Below, piece by piece: positions 55,067 through 64,000 of a DNA stretch of 64,000 nt. This DNA is from J054 sp963850255. Lineage in GTDB: Bacteria > Pseudomonadota > Gammaproteobacteria > Steroidobacterales > GCA-2729495. The DNA lies in the NCBI GenBank assembly GCA_963850255.1, contig CAWKLL010000017.1, positions 146,534-210,533 on the forward strand. Direction: 5' to 3'. A model generated the notes under the pieces. It saw only the letters and a list, made by a program, of their open reading frames with translations. It searched no databases and was not told the origin of the DNA. Within the stretch, counting starts at the first letter, position 1. Every line of letters starts with the position of its first letter. The translations under genes were made by a program, and so were the position numbers.

Positions 55067-55981
55067 TTATTGACGGCCGGCACTCGCATGCCTGCTAACC
55101 ACCCGATCATAACCACTGTAGTCCTCGGCATGATTGAAATCATCATAAACATCGCAGGCAGAAGCAATTCTGCGAATATCATCTTTCTGCTCATGACCAA
55201 TTTCCAGCAAGAGCATACCGTGGGGCTTTAGATAATTGTGGGCGTTGCCGATAATTTTTCTATAACAGGAAAGCCCGTCCTGACCGCCGTTGAGAGCTGC
55301 AAGCGGTTCAAAGCGATGTATTTCCGGTTGCAGGGTGTCTATCACCCGGCGGGGTATGTAAGGCGGATTTGAAACAATCATATCAAAGCCGGATTTCTTC
55401 GGATTTAACGGTGTGAGCCAGTCACCCACAAAAAAATGGACCCGTCCGGCAAAATCGTTTCGTACCGCATTCCTGCTTGCCAACGCTGCTGCCTTCTTAA
55501 AATAATCTGATGCAAAATATAGATGCCGGGGTTGCTGCGAGACCAGAGCGAGTATTATGGCCCCCGATCCGGTCCCGAGCTCGAGAATTCGCTGTGTTTG
55601 CACTGATGGGATCTGCGATAAATATTTCAGAGCCACTTCCACCAGGCATTCGGTTTCCGGTCTCGGAATCAGGACATCTTGTGTAATCTTAAGGTCCATG
55701 GACCAGAACTCTTTGGTGCCAAGGATATAAGCGACCGGTTCACGCCTGATTCGGCGTTTAATCAGCATTTTGAATGTGTTCAATTCATCAGCGACCAGCG
55801 GTTGGTCGTAATTCAAATACAAATCAATACGCTTGACATTCAAGGCATGGGCTAACAATATTTCGCCGGTTGCTCTAGGACTGTCAATATCATGGGCTTT
55901 TAGGTATGAATTCGCCCAGCGGATAAGCTTAATGATGGTCCATTGGGTCTTGCCGGAGTCGGTAATTTTATTTTCTGGCAT
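55067..55981 (-). CDS. prmC: Release factor glutamine methyltransferase PrmC
   Basis: 304 residues with an N-terminal helical domain, the SAM motif ILELGTGSGAIILAL and the catalytic NPPY in VSNPPYIPRR. It methylates the GGQ glutamine of release factors. It follows prfA by 23 bp, the classic pair, which distinguishes it from the L3 enzyme PrmB at 6.5 kb. Confidence 0.94.
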   Translation of the reverse strand: MPENKITDSGKTQWTIIKLIRWANSYLKAHDIDSPRATGEILLAHALNVKRIDLYLNYDQPLVADELNTFKMLIKRRIRREPVAYILGTKEFWSMDLKITQDVLIPRPETECLVEVALKYLSQIPSVQTQRILELGTGSGAIILALVSQQPRHLYFASDYFKKAAALASRNAVRNDFAGRVHFFVGDWLTPLNPKKSGFDMIVSNPPYIPRRVIDTLQPEIHRFEPLAALNGGQDGLSCYRKIIGNAHNYLKPHGMLLLEIGHEQKDDIRRIASACDVYDDFNHAEDYSGYDRVVSRHASAGRQ

Positions 55982-56004
55982 GGATTCAAATCGAAACCGG
56001 ACGC

Positions 56005-57075
56005 TTAAACCTGATCCACATTCTGCAGCGCCTGGGTCTGATAATAAGTTGCTAAATTGTCTATGAGTTCGTCTATGTCACCTTGCAGAATATGTTCCAG
56101 CTTGTAAAGCGTAAGTCCGATCCGATGGTCGGTCACCCTTCCCTGGGGAAAGTTGTAGGTTCTGATTCTGCCGCTTCTGTCTCCCGTACCCACCTGGCTC
56201 TTGCGTTCTTCGGATCGTTTTTCGTTCTGTTCCATAATCATTTGATCCATCAATCTCGCCCGCAGTACCTTCATGGCCTTTAATTTGTTTTTAAGTTGTG
56301 ATTTCTCATCCTGGCAGGTAACCACCAGGCCGGAGGGCAGATGGGTAATGCGTACGGCTGAATCGGTGGTATTGACGCTCTGTCCCCCCGGACCGGTGGA
56401 CCGGTAAACATCGATCTTCAGTTCGGATGGTTCAATGTCAACGTCGACTTCATCCGCCTCGGGCAGGACAGCCACCGTTACCGCCGAGGTATGAATGCGT
56501 CCTTGGGTTTCCGTGGTGGGCACCCGCTGCACCCGATGGGTGCCGCTTTCATACTTAAATACACTGTAGGCCCCTTTGCCCTGAATCATGGCAATGACTT
56601 CTTTTAAGCCGCCGACACCGGTAGGATGGTGGGTTATGACATCTATTTTCCAGTTGCGGTTTTCTGCATAGCGGCTGTACATCCGATAAAGATCACCGGC
56701 AAACAAGGCGGCCTCTTCCCCACCGGTACCGGCCCGGATCTCGACGATGACGTTTTTTTCATCATTGGGATCTTTGGGCAGCAATAGCTTTTTAAGTTCG
56801 GCTTCAAGATTTTCTTTTACCCGGTTCAGTGTCGCAATCTCATCCCGTGCCAGATCTTTTATATCAGGATCGGCGTCCTTCAACAGATCCTGGCTCTCAT
56901 CAATATCGAGCAGCGTCTGCTTGTATTGACGATAGACGGTTACGATCTTGCTCAATTCGGCATGCTCGCGTACATATGTTTGGTATGCGTTACGATCATT
57001 AATAATTTTCGGATCGCTCAAATGCTTCTCGACTTCAACGAAGCGCTCTTCAACCCCTATTAGTTTATCAAACAT
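56005..57075 (-). CDS. prfA: Peptide chain release factor 1
   Basis: 356 residues, normal length. The GGQ motif is in STGPGGQSVNTTDSAVR. The stop-codon recognition tripeptide region lies upstream in domain 2 (RVQRVPTTETQGRIH). It terminates at UAA and UAG. Downstream of rpmE on the minus strand. Confidence 0.96.
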   Translation of the reverse strand: MFDKLIGVEERFVEVEKHLSDPKIINDRNAYQTYVREHAELSKIVTVYRQYKQTLLDIDESQDLLKDADPDIKDLARDEIATLNRVKENLEAELKKLLLPKDPNDEKNVIVEIRAGTGGEEAALFAGDLYRMYSRYAENRNWKIDVITHHPTGVGGLKEVIAMIQGKGAYSVFKYESGTHRVQRVPTTETQGRIHTSAVTVAVLPEADEVDVDIEPSELKIDVYRSTGPGGQSVNTTDSAVRITHLPSGLVVTCQDEKSQLKNKLKAMKVLRARLMDQMIMEQNEKRSEERKSQVGTGDRSGRIRTYNFPQGRVTDHRIGLTLYKLEHILQGDIDELIDNLATYYQTQALQNVDQV

Positions 57076-57341
57076 TGGTCCTGGTATCCATTTACGGATT
57101 TATGCGGCAACCCGACGGCCGATACCCCGGAATGCCGGCGCTTAAACGCTTATTTTTGACGGTTTTGATTATCTATTACGGGAGAGGAATCCGGCCGGTT
57201 TACCCGGTCAGCATCGAATACAATGCCTATGTCAGGCTCTGTTCCAAGAATAAGATGCCGCCGTAAGCCGGATGTTTTCTCAGCAAAGCGAGGTGGCAGG
57301 CGGGATAAAACTAAGTCGGTTTCGCTTGGTTTTGAAATTTT

Positions 57342-57533
57342 TCATACTTCTTTCCGGAAACGTTCAATGCGACCGGCAGTGTCAATCAGTTTTTGTTTAC
57401 CGGTAAAAAACGGATGGCATTTGGAGCAAATTTCAACACGAATATTGGACCTCGTCGAACCAACCTCTATTTCATTGCCGCACGCACATCGAATGGTGGT
57501 ATCCGCATATTCAGGATGTATACCGTTTTTCAT
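57342..57533 (-). CDS. rpmE: 50S ribosomal protein L31
   Basis: 63 residues of the zinc-binding L31 type, with cysteines in CACG and CSKC. It joins the 50S subunit at the central protuberance bridge. It lies 24 bp downstream of the repaired rho reading frame. Confidence 0.95.
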   Translation of the reverse strand: MKNGIHPEYADTTIRCACGNEIEVGSTRSNIRVEICSKCHPFFTGKQKLIDTAGRIERFRKEV

Positions 57534-57560
57534 TGTTATTTCAACCCCCTATAGAGTAAT

Positions 57561-58812
57561 TTAGGCGTTCATTGAATTTAAGAATTCTTTATTATCTTTG
57601 GTTCCGCCCATTTTTTCAAGTAAAAATTCCATACTATCAACTGAGTTTAGACGTCGTTAGCAGTTTTCTCAAAATCCAGACGCGATTCAATGTTTGCTCA
57701 TCCAGCAACAATTCTTCTTTACGCGTACCGGAGCGCTTGATATCGAAAGCAGGCCAGACACGCGCTTATCAGCCAAGTTGGCGGTCCAGCTGAATTTCGG
57801 CGTTACCCGTTCCTTTAAACTCTTCAAAAATCACATCATCCATGCGGCTTCCGGTATCAATCAAGGCAGTGGCAATAATTGTCAGGCTGCCGCCTTCTTC
57901 TATATTTCGGGCCGCACCGAAAAACCGTTTGGGACGCTGCAGTGCATTGGAATCAACACCACCGGATAGGATTTTACCGCTGGGAGGAACCACTGAGTTG
58001 TAGGCTCTTGCCAAACGGGTGATACTGTCCAGCAGGATGACGACATCCTTTTTGTGTTCAACCAATCGTTTGGCTTTCTCAATCACCATCTCAGCAACCT
58101 GAACGTGCCTTTCAGCCGGTTCATCAAAAGTGGAGCTGATCACCTCGGCTTTCACCGTTCGCTGCATATCGGTCACTTCTTCGGGTCGCTCGTCGATCAA
58201 CAGCACAAACGGCATAACATCCTTGTGACTGGCAATGATCGAATTGGCAATAGCCTGCAGCAGCATCGTTTTGCCGGATCTCGGTGGGGAAACAATCAGA
58301 CCTCTTTGGCCGAATCCGATGGGTATCATCAAATCCATGATCCGGGTGGAAAAATTATCAGTGTCGGCTTCGAGATTGATCTTGCGTTCAGGATAAAGCG
58401 GGGTCAGATTGTCAAAAAGGATCTTATCCCGAGTCACTTCGGGATCCTCGTAGTTGACGGCTTCAACTTTTAATAGTGCGAAATATCTTTCTGACTCCTT
58501 CGGTTGCCGAATCTGTCCTGAAATGGTATCTCCGGTTCTTAGGTTAAAACGGCGTATCTGGGACGGGGAAACATAAATATCATCCGGTCCCGGTAGATAA
58601 TTGGAATCCGGTGATCGTAAAAAGCCGAAACCGTCCGGTAAAATCTCCAGGGTGCCTTCGCCGAAAATGAGGCCATTTTTTTCGATCTGGGACTGCAGCA
58701 ATGCAAACATTAATTCCTGTTTGCGCATCCCGGCAGCCCCCTCAACTTTCAATTGCTTGGCCATTTGGGTGAGTTCGTTGATTTTTTTCTCTTTAAGTTC
58801 GGCAATGTTCAT
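57561..58812 (-). CDS. rho: Transcription termination factor Rho, C-terminus broken by about three frameshifts
   Basis: Started at ATG 58812 (MNIAELKEKKINELTQ). Rho-N and RNA-binding domains lead into the ATPase with Walker A SPPRSGKTMLLQ and VVILLDSITRLARAYN. The first frame ends at DRQLG, about 57,769. The missing C-terminus is present in pieces in other frames: ADKRV, then WPAFDIKRSGTRKEELLLDE and NRVWILRKLL, then SVDSMEFLLEKMGG to the stop TAA at 57561. Shifts fall near 57,777, 57,765 and 57,655. Repair gives about 416 residues, normal for Rho. Confidence 0.92.
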
Positions 58813-59454
58813 TATATTATTCCCTTTAATTTTTTTCATCACTACCTGATCCGATTATCCATTGATTTTGGGTTAGAAAGATGCTTTCGCGGAGTCCATG
58901 TCCATAAAGCAACTAAAATGATGCTAATTTGACAGCTTCACTCGACACAGCCTTACATTAATAATCTATTTTTGACGTATTAAACTTTATCAAGACCGGC
59001 AAAACAGAAAAGGCGTTGCTAACGTATCTGTAAAATATTCCTTTAAAACGGTGATTAATCGATTGGATCCATGCCGGTTGCTAAGGAGGAATTTGAGTGT
59101 TAAGCGAAAATGTTAGAAGAAAATAAGGTATCCTCTTATTCTGGCGGGTTCCACATACCTTAGTTCATATTACTAATAAATATTACATATTTCGCTATCT
59201 GTCAAGTGCTTTCACGATCTTTTGCAGGGTAAACGCATTTGGGATGTATAGGGGGGATAGAATATTTTCTGGAGGAAAATGTATTCATCCCCCGACCCTC
59301 CTATACCCATATGCGTTTGCCCTGCGGCTTTTTGGTTTACCAGGTATGCTCGCACAAGACGGTGACTGAATATTGGGACTATCAAGATGCTGATTGCCCA
59401 ACTTTCATTCAATCGCTTTATTTTAAAGAAGCTAACGCCGTTTTTAAATTAGAA
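58813..59454. other. Gene-free spacer between adk and rho holding a foldback element
   Basis: About 640 bp with no supported gene; short frames inside it overlap the inverted repeat and have no family features. The rho promoter should lie here, but I see no convincing site. The foldback element at 59224-59325 is its only clear structure. Confidence 0.6.
59224..59325. repeat. 102-bp foldback (palindromic) element, MITE-like
   Basis: The ends GCAGGGTAAACGCATTTGGG and CCCATATGCGTTTGCCCTGC are inverted repeats with two differences over 20 bp. Complementarity continues inward through TATAGGGGGGA and the CCCCCGACCCTCCTATA side, and through GAATATTTTC with GAAAATGTATTC, leaving a GGAG-like tip. Nearly the whole element can fold into one hairpin. 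It contains no gene. No clear target-site duplication is visible. Confidence 0.85.
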
Positions 59455-60123
59455 TTACGCGCTCTGAAGTCGGTCCAGCACTGAATAAATCTGATCGCGA
59501 ATTTCTTCGACCTTACCGACACCTTCAATCCGGATATATTTTGGCGCGGCCGATTCACCGGAACTTTCCCAGTTTTTATAATAATCAACCAGGGGTTCAG
59601 TTTGGGCATGGTAGACATCGAGGCGATTTCGAACCGTGTCTTCTTGATCGTCATCCCGTTGGATGAGCGCTTCGCCGGTAACATCATCTTTGCCATCCTC
59701 TTTAGGAGGATTAAATGTAATGTGATAGGTCCGCCCGCTGGCAAGGTGTACACGACGTCCACTCATACGTTTAATGATCTCTGCGTCCGGCACATTGATG
59801 TCGACCACGCCATCCAAGGCAACGCCGGCATCCTTCATGGCATCGGCCTGGGGAATGGTGCGCGGAAACCCATCGAATAGAAACCCTTTTTGGCAATCTG
59901 CTTCTTTAATTCGTTCTTTGACGAGTCCGATAATGACCTCATCGGGCACCAAACCACCCGAATCCATGTAGCCCTTGGCTTTTTTGCCCAAATCGCTTCC
60001 GGCCTTAATTGCAGCTCGCAGCATGTCACCGGTGGAAATCTGTGGAATCTGGTATTTATCTTTGATGAAATTAGCCTGGGTCCCCTTCCCTGCTCCGGGT
60101 CCGCCTAATAAGATCAAACGCAT
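59455..60123 (-). CDS. adk: Adenylate kinase
   Basis: 222 residues. P-loop GGPGAGKGTQANF, NMP-binding segment STGDMLRAAIKAGSDLG, and a long LID without the zinc-binding cysteines. The catalytic FDGFPRTIPQA is intact. It balances ATP, ADP and AMP pools. It stands alone here rather than after secY. Confidence 0.96.
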   Translation of the reverse strand: MRLILLGGPGAGKGTQANFIKDKYQIPQISTGDMLRAAIKAGSDLGKKAKGYMDSGGLVPDEVIIGLVKERIKEADCQKGFLFDGFPRTIPQADAMKDAGVALDGVVDINVPDAEIIKRMSGRRVHLASGRTYHITFNPPKEDGKDDVTGEALIQRDDDQEDTVRNRLDVYHAQTEPLVDYYKNWESSGESAAPKYIRIEGVGKVEEIRDQIYSVLDRLQSA

Positions 60124-60462
60124 GTGTCTTCCTCCCTTTGGTTATTTGAGAATCTTTTGTGAAGCCTCGGAATTTTGATCCCGCCGCTGCGGAAGAATTA
60201 AAAACCTTCCGATACCTTTCTGAGTTCGGTTTTTTTCGATGATTTTTGACGGCAGAGTATGGCTGAATGCCGAATGAGTGTCAAGTGAAATAATGGATTT
60301 TAATCCGGTTTAAGGGTCAAAAAAATCATCTAACATGAAACTTTTTTCTTGCCAATCGTTGCATTATTCGGTAATAGTTACTAGTTTTACAGAAATTTTT
60401 ACTAACCATTGGAAACACGACGTTTTGTAATTTTATCCGATGGCAAGAAGGGGGCGAGGTAT
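60124..60462. other. Divergent intergenic region between adk and rpsU
   Basis: About 340 bp, A+T-rich. It should carry both divergent promoters, but no clear -35/-10 pair is visible. The rpsU frame is open upstream to ATG 60409, probably by chance. Confidence 0.5.
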
Positions 60463-60669
60463 TTGAAGGACATTGAAGTCAGGGTCATTGACAATGACAT
60501 TGAAAAGGCCATGCGCATTTTGAAAAAAAAGATTCAAAACGACGGTCTGTTTAAAAGGCTCAAATTAAAAAAGAGCTATGAAAAACCGAGCGAATTTCGA
60601 CGTCGTAAACAGCGCGAAGCTCTAAGAAGAGAAAGAATAGCAGCGGCCAAGGCCAGGCACCGAAGATAA
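60463..60669 (+). CDS. rpsU: 30S ribosomal protein S21
   Basis: 68 residues from TTG 60463, preceded by AAGGGGG at 8 bp. The protein then begins MKDIEVRVIDNDIEKAMRIL, matching the family, whereas starting at ATG 60409 adds 18 foreign residues. The basic C-terminus (RRRKQREALRRERIAAAKAR) binds 16S rRNA. It helps initiation by base-pairing of the anti-SD region. Confidence 0.92.
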   Translation: MKDIEVRVIDNDIEKAMRILKKKIQNDGLFKRLKLKKSYEKPSEFRRRKQREALRRERIAAAKARHRR

Positions 60670-60690
60670 ATCTAACTCTTTTTCAAGGAA

Positions 60691-60726
60691 AAACCCGGTA
60701 AAATTATCACTTTCACCGGGTTTTTT
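60691..60726 (+). terminator. Rho-independent terminator of rpsU
   Basis: AAACCCGGT (60691-60699) pairs with ACCGGGTTT (60715-60723), followed by a T run. The next gene, folC, starts right at its end. Confidence 0.85.
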
Positions 60727-60727
60727 A

Positions 60728-62041
60728 ATGCCCATCATGGTATCTAAAAATTCCTATGAAAACTGCCTGAAAACCATGTATGGTTTTCGCAGATTCGGCA
60801 TCAAGCTGGGTCTGTCCACGATCAAAAAAATATTAACCAGTCTGGACAACCCCCAGGATACTTTCGCCTGTATTCATGTGGCCGGAACCAATGGGAAAGG
60901 ATCGGTGGCATCCTCCCTGGCTTCAATTCTGTATCACAGCGGATATAAAACAGGGCTTTATACATCACCGCATCTTGTCCACTTCAACGAAAGAATTCAG
61001 GTAAACAACCGTCCGATCACAAACAAGAAGGTGGTTGCGACCTACAACGCCGTTAATGATGCTCATTTTGGTAAGCGCGATCCGACTTTTTTCGAATTTA
61101 CCACCGCAATGGCCCTCCTTGAATTTGCCGACCAAAAGGTGGATTGGGCAGTCATCGAAACCGGCATGGGCGGCCGACTCGATGCGACCAATATCATAAA
61201 GCCGGCACTGTCCATCATTACCAATATATCCCTTGAGCATCGGGAGTATCTGGGTAACACCTTGATCGAAATTGCCGCCGAAAAAGCGGGAATTATCAAA
61301 AACCGCACACCGCTGGTCACCGGCATTCGGCAAAAAAAAGCCTTTGCCGAGATAAAAAGAATTGCCACACAAAAAAAAGCACCTCTGTTTCGACTGGGTA
61401 CCGATTTCAAAGTCCGGCGCAATCAAAGACAAACGTTTTCATATTACGGTATTGAAAATGTCTGGCATAATCTGCAGACCGCATTACCGGGCAGCTATCA
61501 GGTCGATAATGCGGGCCTGGTGTTGGCTGCCTGCGAGTTAATCGGCAAAGACAAGGCCGCCATTACACTGAATAATATCCAAGAAGGTCTGAGTAAAAAC
61601 CATTGGCCGGGGCGACTCGAAATCGTCTCCACAAACCCTTTCATTATTTTGGACGGTGCCCACAACCTGGCAGCTGCCCGCAATTTAGCTAAATTTCTGT
61701 CAACCAATCTTGCCGGTAGGCCCATCACACTGGTCGTCGGCATATTGGACGACAAACCCTATAAAGCGATGTTAAAAAGTCTCATAGCTCCTGTAAACCG
61801 CGTAATTTTTACCCGGGCCAAGATCGATCGCGCCCTGGAGCCTCGAAAGCTTTACGAAGCCGCCAAAAATGCATTGCCGGACGCCGCCATCATCCCGGAT
61901 GTCGGCGAGGCCATAAAAAATGCAATTGAAACAACCCCTCGCAATGGGGCAATCTGTATCGCCGGTTCCCTGTATGTGGTTGGTGAAGCAAAAGAAGCTT
62001 TTGAAAAAGGCCTGATCAGTGCATGCCGTAAATCCAATTAG
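60728..62041 (+). CDS. folC: Bifunctional folylpolyglutamate/dihydrofolate synthase (right-half copy)
   Basis: 437 residues (ATG 60728; ATG 60737 also possible). P-loop HVAGTNGKGSVASSLAS, YTSPHLVHFNERIQVNN, METGMGGRLDATNI and DGAHNLAAARN show the same enzyme class as the gene at 14.4 kb. The sequence is clearly divergent from that copy, and the N-terminal start YGFRRFGIKLGL is typical of Desulfobacterota and Firmicutes enzymes. Two different FolC in one 64-kb stretch supports a composite origin. Confidence 0.95.
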   Translation: MPIMVSKNSYENCLKTMYGFRRFGIKLGLSTIKKILTSLDNPQDTFACIHVAGTNGKGSVASSLASILYHSGYKTGLYTSPHLVHFNERIQVNNRPITNKKVVATYNAVNDAHFGKRDPTFFEFTTAMALLEFADQKVDWAVIETGMGGRLDATNIIKPALSIITNISLEHREYLGNTLIEIAAEKAGIIKNRTPLVTGIRQKKAFAEIKRIATQKKAPLFRLGTDFKVRRNQRQTFSYYGIENVWHNLQTALPGSYQVDNAGLVLAACELIGKDKAAITLNNIQEGLSKNHWPGRLEIVSTNPFIILDGAHNLAAARNLAKFLSTNLAGRPITLVVGILDDKPYKAMLKSLIAPVNRVIFTRAKIDRALEPRKLYEAAKNALPDAAIIPDVGEAIKNAIETTPRNGAICIAGSLYVVGEAKEAFEKGLISACRKSN

Positions 62042-62360
62042 GCGGTGCTGCAGGAGGCATCGATTCCGTCAACTCTCATCAGATTGAATGGTCTTCCGCA
62101 GCAGATCTGACGGGGTATCGGGCTATAGGAATTATGTCAATCATATTCCGGCAGCCCCGCTGGCTCGGGATGCCGGCTTCGCTACAAGCATGCCCTCGCG
62201 GGAAGTTAGACCCTAAAAGATTGTCTGTGTCTGTCCGTGTGTGTCTGTGGCTAATTAAAAATGCTGAAAGCCATAAATGACGTGGCTGAGGTTAAGACCG
62301 TTTTCAGCTTGACTTGCCAGGGCTTCTGGATTAGATTTTCTGTAACCCTTGTTTTAATTC
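62042..62360. other. Gene-free spacer before tRNA-Arg
   Basis: About 320 bp. It contains an inverted-repeat hairpin CCGGCA...TGCCGG (about 62,149-62,177) and a TGTCTGTGTCTGTCCGTGTG stretch (about 62,222-62,250) resembling the repeat-like motif near 41.0 kb. No supported gene. Confidence 0.55.
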
Positions 62361-62436
62361 GCGCCCGTAGCTCAGTGGATAGAGCGTCAGCCTCCGGAGC
62401 TGAAAGCCGCTGGTTCGAATCCAGCCGGGCGTACCA
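62361..62436 (+). tRNA. tRNA-Arg(CCG)
   Basis: 76 nt with encoded CCA. Acceptor GCGCCCG pairs with CGGGCGT (G-T at the first pair). Stem TCAGC/GCTGA with loop CTCCGGA gives anticodon CCG. Confidence 0.94.
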
Positions 62437-62442
62437 ATTAAA

Positions 62443-62481
62443 ACAGGCACTTAGAGCATTTTCTAAGTGCCTGTCTCTTTT
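62443..62481 (+). terminator. Terminator after tRNA-Arg(CCG)
   Basis: ACAGGCACTTAGA (62443-62455) pairs perfectly with TCTAAGTGCCTGT (62462-62474), followed by CTCTTTT. Confidence 0.88.
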
Positions 62482-62832
62482 AATACGCGCTCATTCGAAC
62501 CGCTATTCGAACTTAACCTAAATTTAATCTGAATTATTATCCGGTTATTATACCTTATATATAATGTTATTGCACTCCACAAATCATTTTGATACACAAA
62601 TCTTGATTTAAAACATTTAAAGTTCACCTTGTCGCCAACGGATAACCGGAGGTTTCAATGGACAAAATATAACCCCATTTCTCAATGAGAATGGGGTTTT
62701 TTGTTCAGATATCCTGATGAAACCTGAAATTTGGTCTGATTCCAGATACTGGCAAGTTGTGTCCCCCCGGAATCCTCATGAATTCGCGATTTTTTTACTA
62801 GGTGGAAGTCAATCCATCAAGGGGGAAAAAGG
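62482..62832. other. Gene-free spacer with a terminator-like hairpin
   Basis: About 350 bp without a supported gene. At 62671-62702 AACCCCATTTCTC pairs with GAGAATGGGGTT and is followed by six T; an upstream transcript ending there would be short and unidentified. Confidence 0.6.
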
Positions 62833-63762
62833 ATGTATGCAATGGCAAGCTCAGTGAGTAAGCAAATTCGTGAAATGCTAATATATGAAATCGCTCCAAA
62901 ATTCACCGATACCCCTCTGGAAGTCCAGCGTAAGACTTGGGAAGCCATGGGGGCCAAGACCATTTTGCCGGAAAGCATAAAAGTGGAACCTTTAACCGCA
63001 GGAGGCGTGCCCGCGGAATGGGTGTTTAGCTCAGAATCCGCGTCAGACAGGGTCATATTGTATCTTCATGGAGGCGGACAGGTGATGGGATCGTGCAACA
63101 CGCATCGCGGCCTTGCCTCGGAACTCGTCCTTGCCTCCAGTGTTCGAGTGCTACTTATAGACTATCGCCTGGCCCCAGTGAATCCTCCTCCATCCGGTCT
63201 GGAAGATGCCATCGCGGCTTATCGTTGGCTATTTTCCCAAGGAATTGACAACGGTCGAATTGTAATTGCGGGTGATTCCGCCGGCGGTGGTCTATCCATA
63301 TCCACTTTTGTCGCATTGCGGATGATGGTGATCACGGTACCAGCCGCTGGGGTACTGCTTTCGCCTATGGTTGATTGGGCTATCGTTGGTGATTCCGTCA
63401 CGAGCCGCGCTCAATACGATCCTATGCTGACAAAACAGTCTTTAAATGATGCGGCTACCTGGCTGTGCGGTGACCAGAACCCCAAGACACCATACATTTC
63501 ACCATTGTATGCCGAATTACATGGACTTCCGCCGTTGTATATCGTTGTCGGCGCTGATGAAATCCTTCTTAGCGATTCCACCAGATTGACGGAGCGCGTA
63601 GCCATGGCTGGTGGAGGCGTCTCCTTAGAAGTCTGGCCTGACATGTGGCATGTATTTCAGTTTTTCGCATCGGTATTGCCGGAAGGCAAGCAGTCATTAG
63701 AGAAGATTGGCGCTTTTATTCGCAAAAATTTTGTATGTCACAATAATACCGATAGCCATTAA
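62833..63762 (+). CDS. HSL-family alpha/beta-hydrolase (esterase/lipase)
   Basis: 309 residues. The oxyanion-hole motif HGGG is in YLHGGGQVMGS, the nucleophile elbow is GDSAGG, and the likely catalytic Asp (GADEILLSDS) and His (DMWHVFQFF) follow in order. These define the hormone-sensitive lipase (type IV) esterase family, which hydrolyses short acyl esters. GGGGGAAAAAGG precedes ATG 62833. No signal peptide, so it is cytoplasmic. Substrate unknown. Confidence 0.9.
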   Translation: MYAMASSVSKQIREMLIYEIAPKFTDTPLEVQRKTWEAMGAKTILPESIKVEPLTAGGVPAEWVFSSESASDRVILYLHGGGQVMGSCNTHRGLASELVLASSVRVLLIDYRLAPVNPPPSGLEDAIAAYRWLFSQGIDNGRIVIAGDSAGGGLSISTFVALRMMVITVPAAGVLLSPMVDWAIVGDSVTSRAQYDPMLTKQSLNDAATWLCGDQNPKTPYISPLYAELHGLPPLYIVVGADEILLSDSTRLTERVAMAGGGVSLEVWPDMWHVFQFFASVLPEGKQSLEKIGAFIRKNFVCHNNTDSH

Positions 63763-63808
63763 ATGTGTATTGATATCACGTAAAGAGTTATTAATTAAAC
63801 TCAATCAT

Positions 63809-64000
63809 TTATAGGAGGATGCGCTGATCACTAAGGTCTTTACCACCAGCCGTCTTGACGATACTCGCGCCACAGTACTCCAGTGCCCGCTCAGCAAGAG
63901 TGTTGACTATTGTGAATTGAGTTGGCATATCTTCCCACTTAGCTTTATGAAATTTGACTGTCCCTTCCCCGTGCCACATCTCTTTGACGACCTGATTTGG
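63809..64000 (-). CDS. C-terminal fragment, possibly acetoacetate decarboxylase family (cut by window edge)
   Basis: The minus strand is open from the window edge through 63 codons to TAA at 63809, giving NQVVKEMWHGEGTVKFHKA and then KWEDMPTQFTIVNTLAERA. The W-x-G-x-G-T-V-x-F strand followed by PxxxIV resembles the C-terminus of acetoacetate decarboxylase-like proteins. The match is by eye and the N-terminus is outside the window. It is convergent with the esterase. Confidence 0.5.
   Translation of the reverse strand, partial: PNQVVKEMWHGEGTVKFHKAKWEDMPTQFTIVNTLAERALEYCGASIVKTAGGKDLSDQRILL

Noticed and set aside
59212..59484. Small open frames between rho and adk on both strands
   Set aside because: They are generated by the foldback element and show no protein-like features.
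62261..62521. 86-codon open frame
   Set aside because: It runs through tRNA-Arg(CCG) and its terminator and is therefore not a gene.

Overview
This window carries two different genomes joined end to end. Positions 1 to about 39,970 read as a G+C-rich gammaproteobacterium. The support is EF-P with its beta-lysylation enzymes (epmB, efp, epmA), FimX- and FimV-like pole proteins, the accD-folC-dedD-cvpA-purF run, lpxH, tig-clpP-clpX-lon-hupB-ppiD, yafS-like/rnhA/dnaQ and nhaB. From about 39,974 to the end the sequence is A+T-richer and carries a typical Desulfobacterota (deltaproteobacterial) set: an FmdB-like zinc ribbon, groES-groEL, a LysM envelope protein, a PurS-PurL fusion with separate purQ, and a long minus-strand run adk, rho, rpmE, prfA, prmC, rpsB, tsf, pyrH, frr, uppS, cdsA, rseP, purL, purQ. 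The switch falls inside nhaB, which loses its C-terminal third. folC, normally a single-copy gene, occurs once in each half. A chimeric metagenomic contig is the simplest explanation.

Left part: 1-2.6 kb holds a FimV-like fragment and a FimX-like degenerate c-di-GMP protein. 2.8-6.4 kb is the EF-P modification cassette plus psd. 6.5-9.6 kb is prmB, aroC and asd. 9.7-18.6 kb is fimV, truA, accD, folC, dedD, cvpA and purF, followed by a receiver-like/Ser-Thr kinase fusion. 19.9-22.1 kb is lpxH, a periplasmic cyclophilin and folD. 22.2-22.8 kb is a Pro-Arg-His-Lys tRNA cluster. 22.9-25.5 kb holds a glycine-zipper lipoprotein, a cytochrome c, an NTF2-like protein and a flavin-reductase-like fusion. 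25.7-34.6 kb is tRNA-Leu, then the trigger factor/protease operon, HU, tRNA-Val, tRNA-Asp and ppiD. 34.7-39.97 kb is a dicarboxylate symporter, fabI, a yafS-like methyltransferase, rnhA, dnaQ and a broken nhaB.

Right part: chaperonin, envelope, purine, lipid-precursor and translation genes, a second folC, tRNA-Arg(CCG), an HSL-type esterase and a partial gene at the edge. Its intergenic DNA is more unusual than its genes. There are two heptameric repeat arrays with inverted arms (near 45.7 and 50.1 kb), an 83-nt hairpin between uppS and cdsA, and a 102-bp foldback element between rho and adk.

Single-base frameshifts, several in short homopolymers, break asd, clpX, lon, dnaQ (twice), rseP and rho (about three). 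They occur in both halves, are all in essential or conserved genes, and are repaired by a change of one or two bases, which fits sequencing error better than gene decay. I found no convincing new defence or biosynthetic system. The strongest anomalies are the junction, the repeat elements and a few unusual domain combinations.
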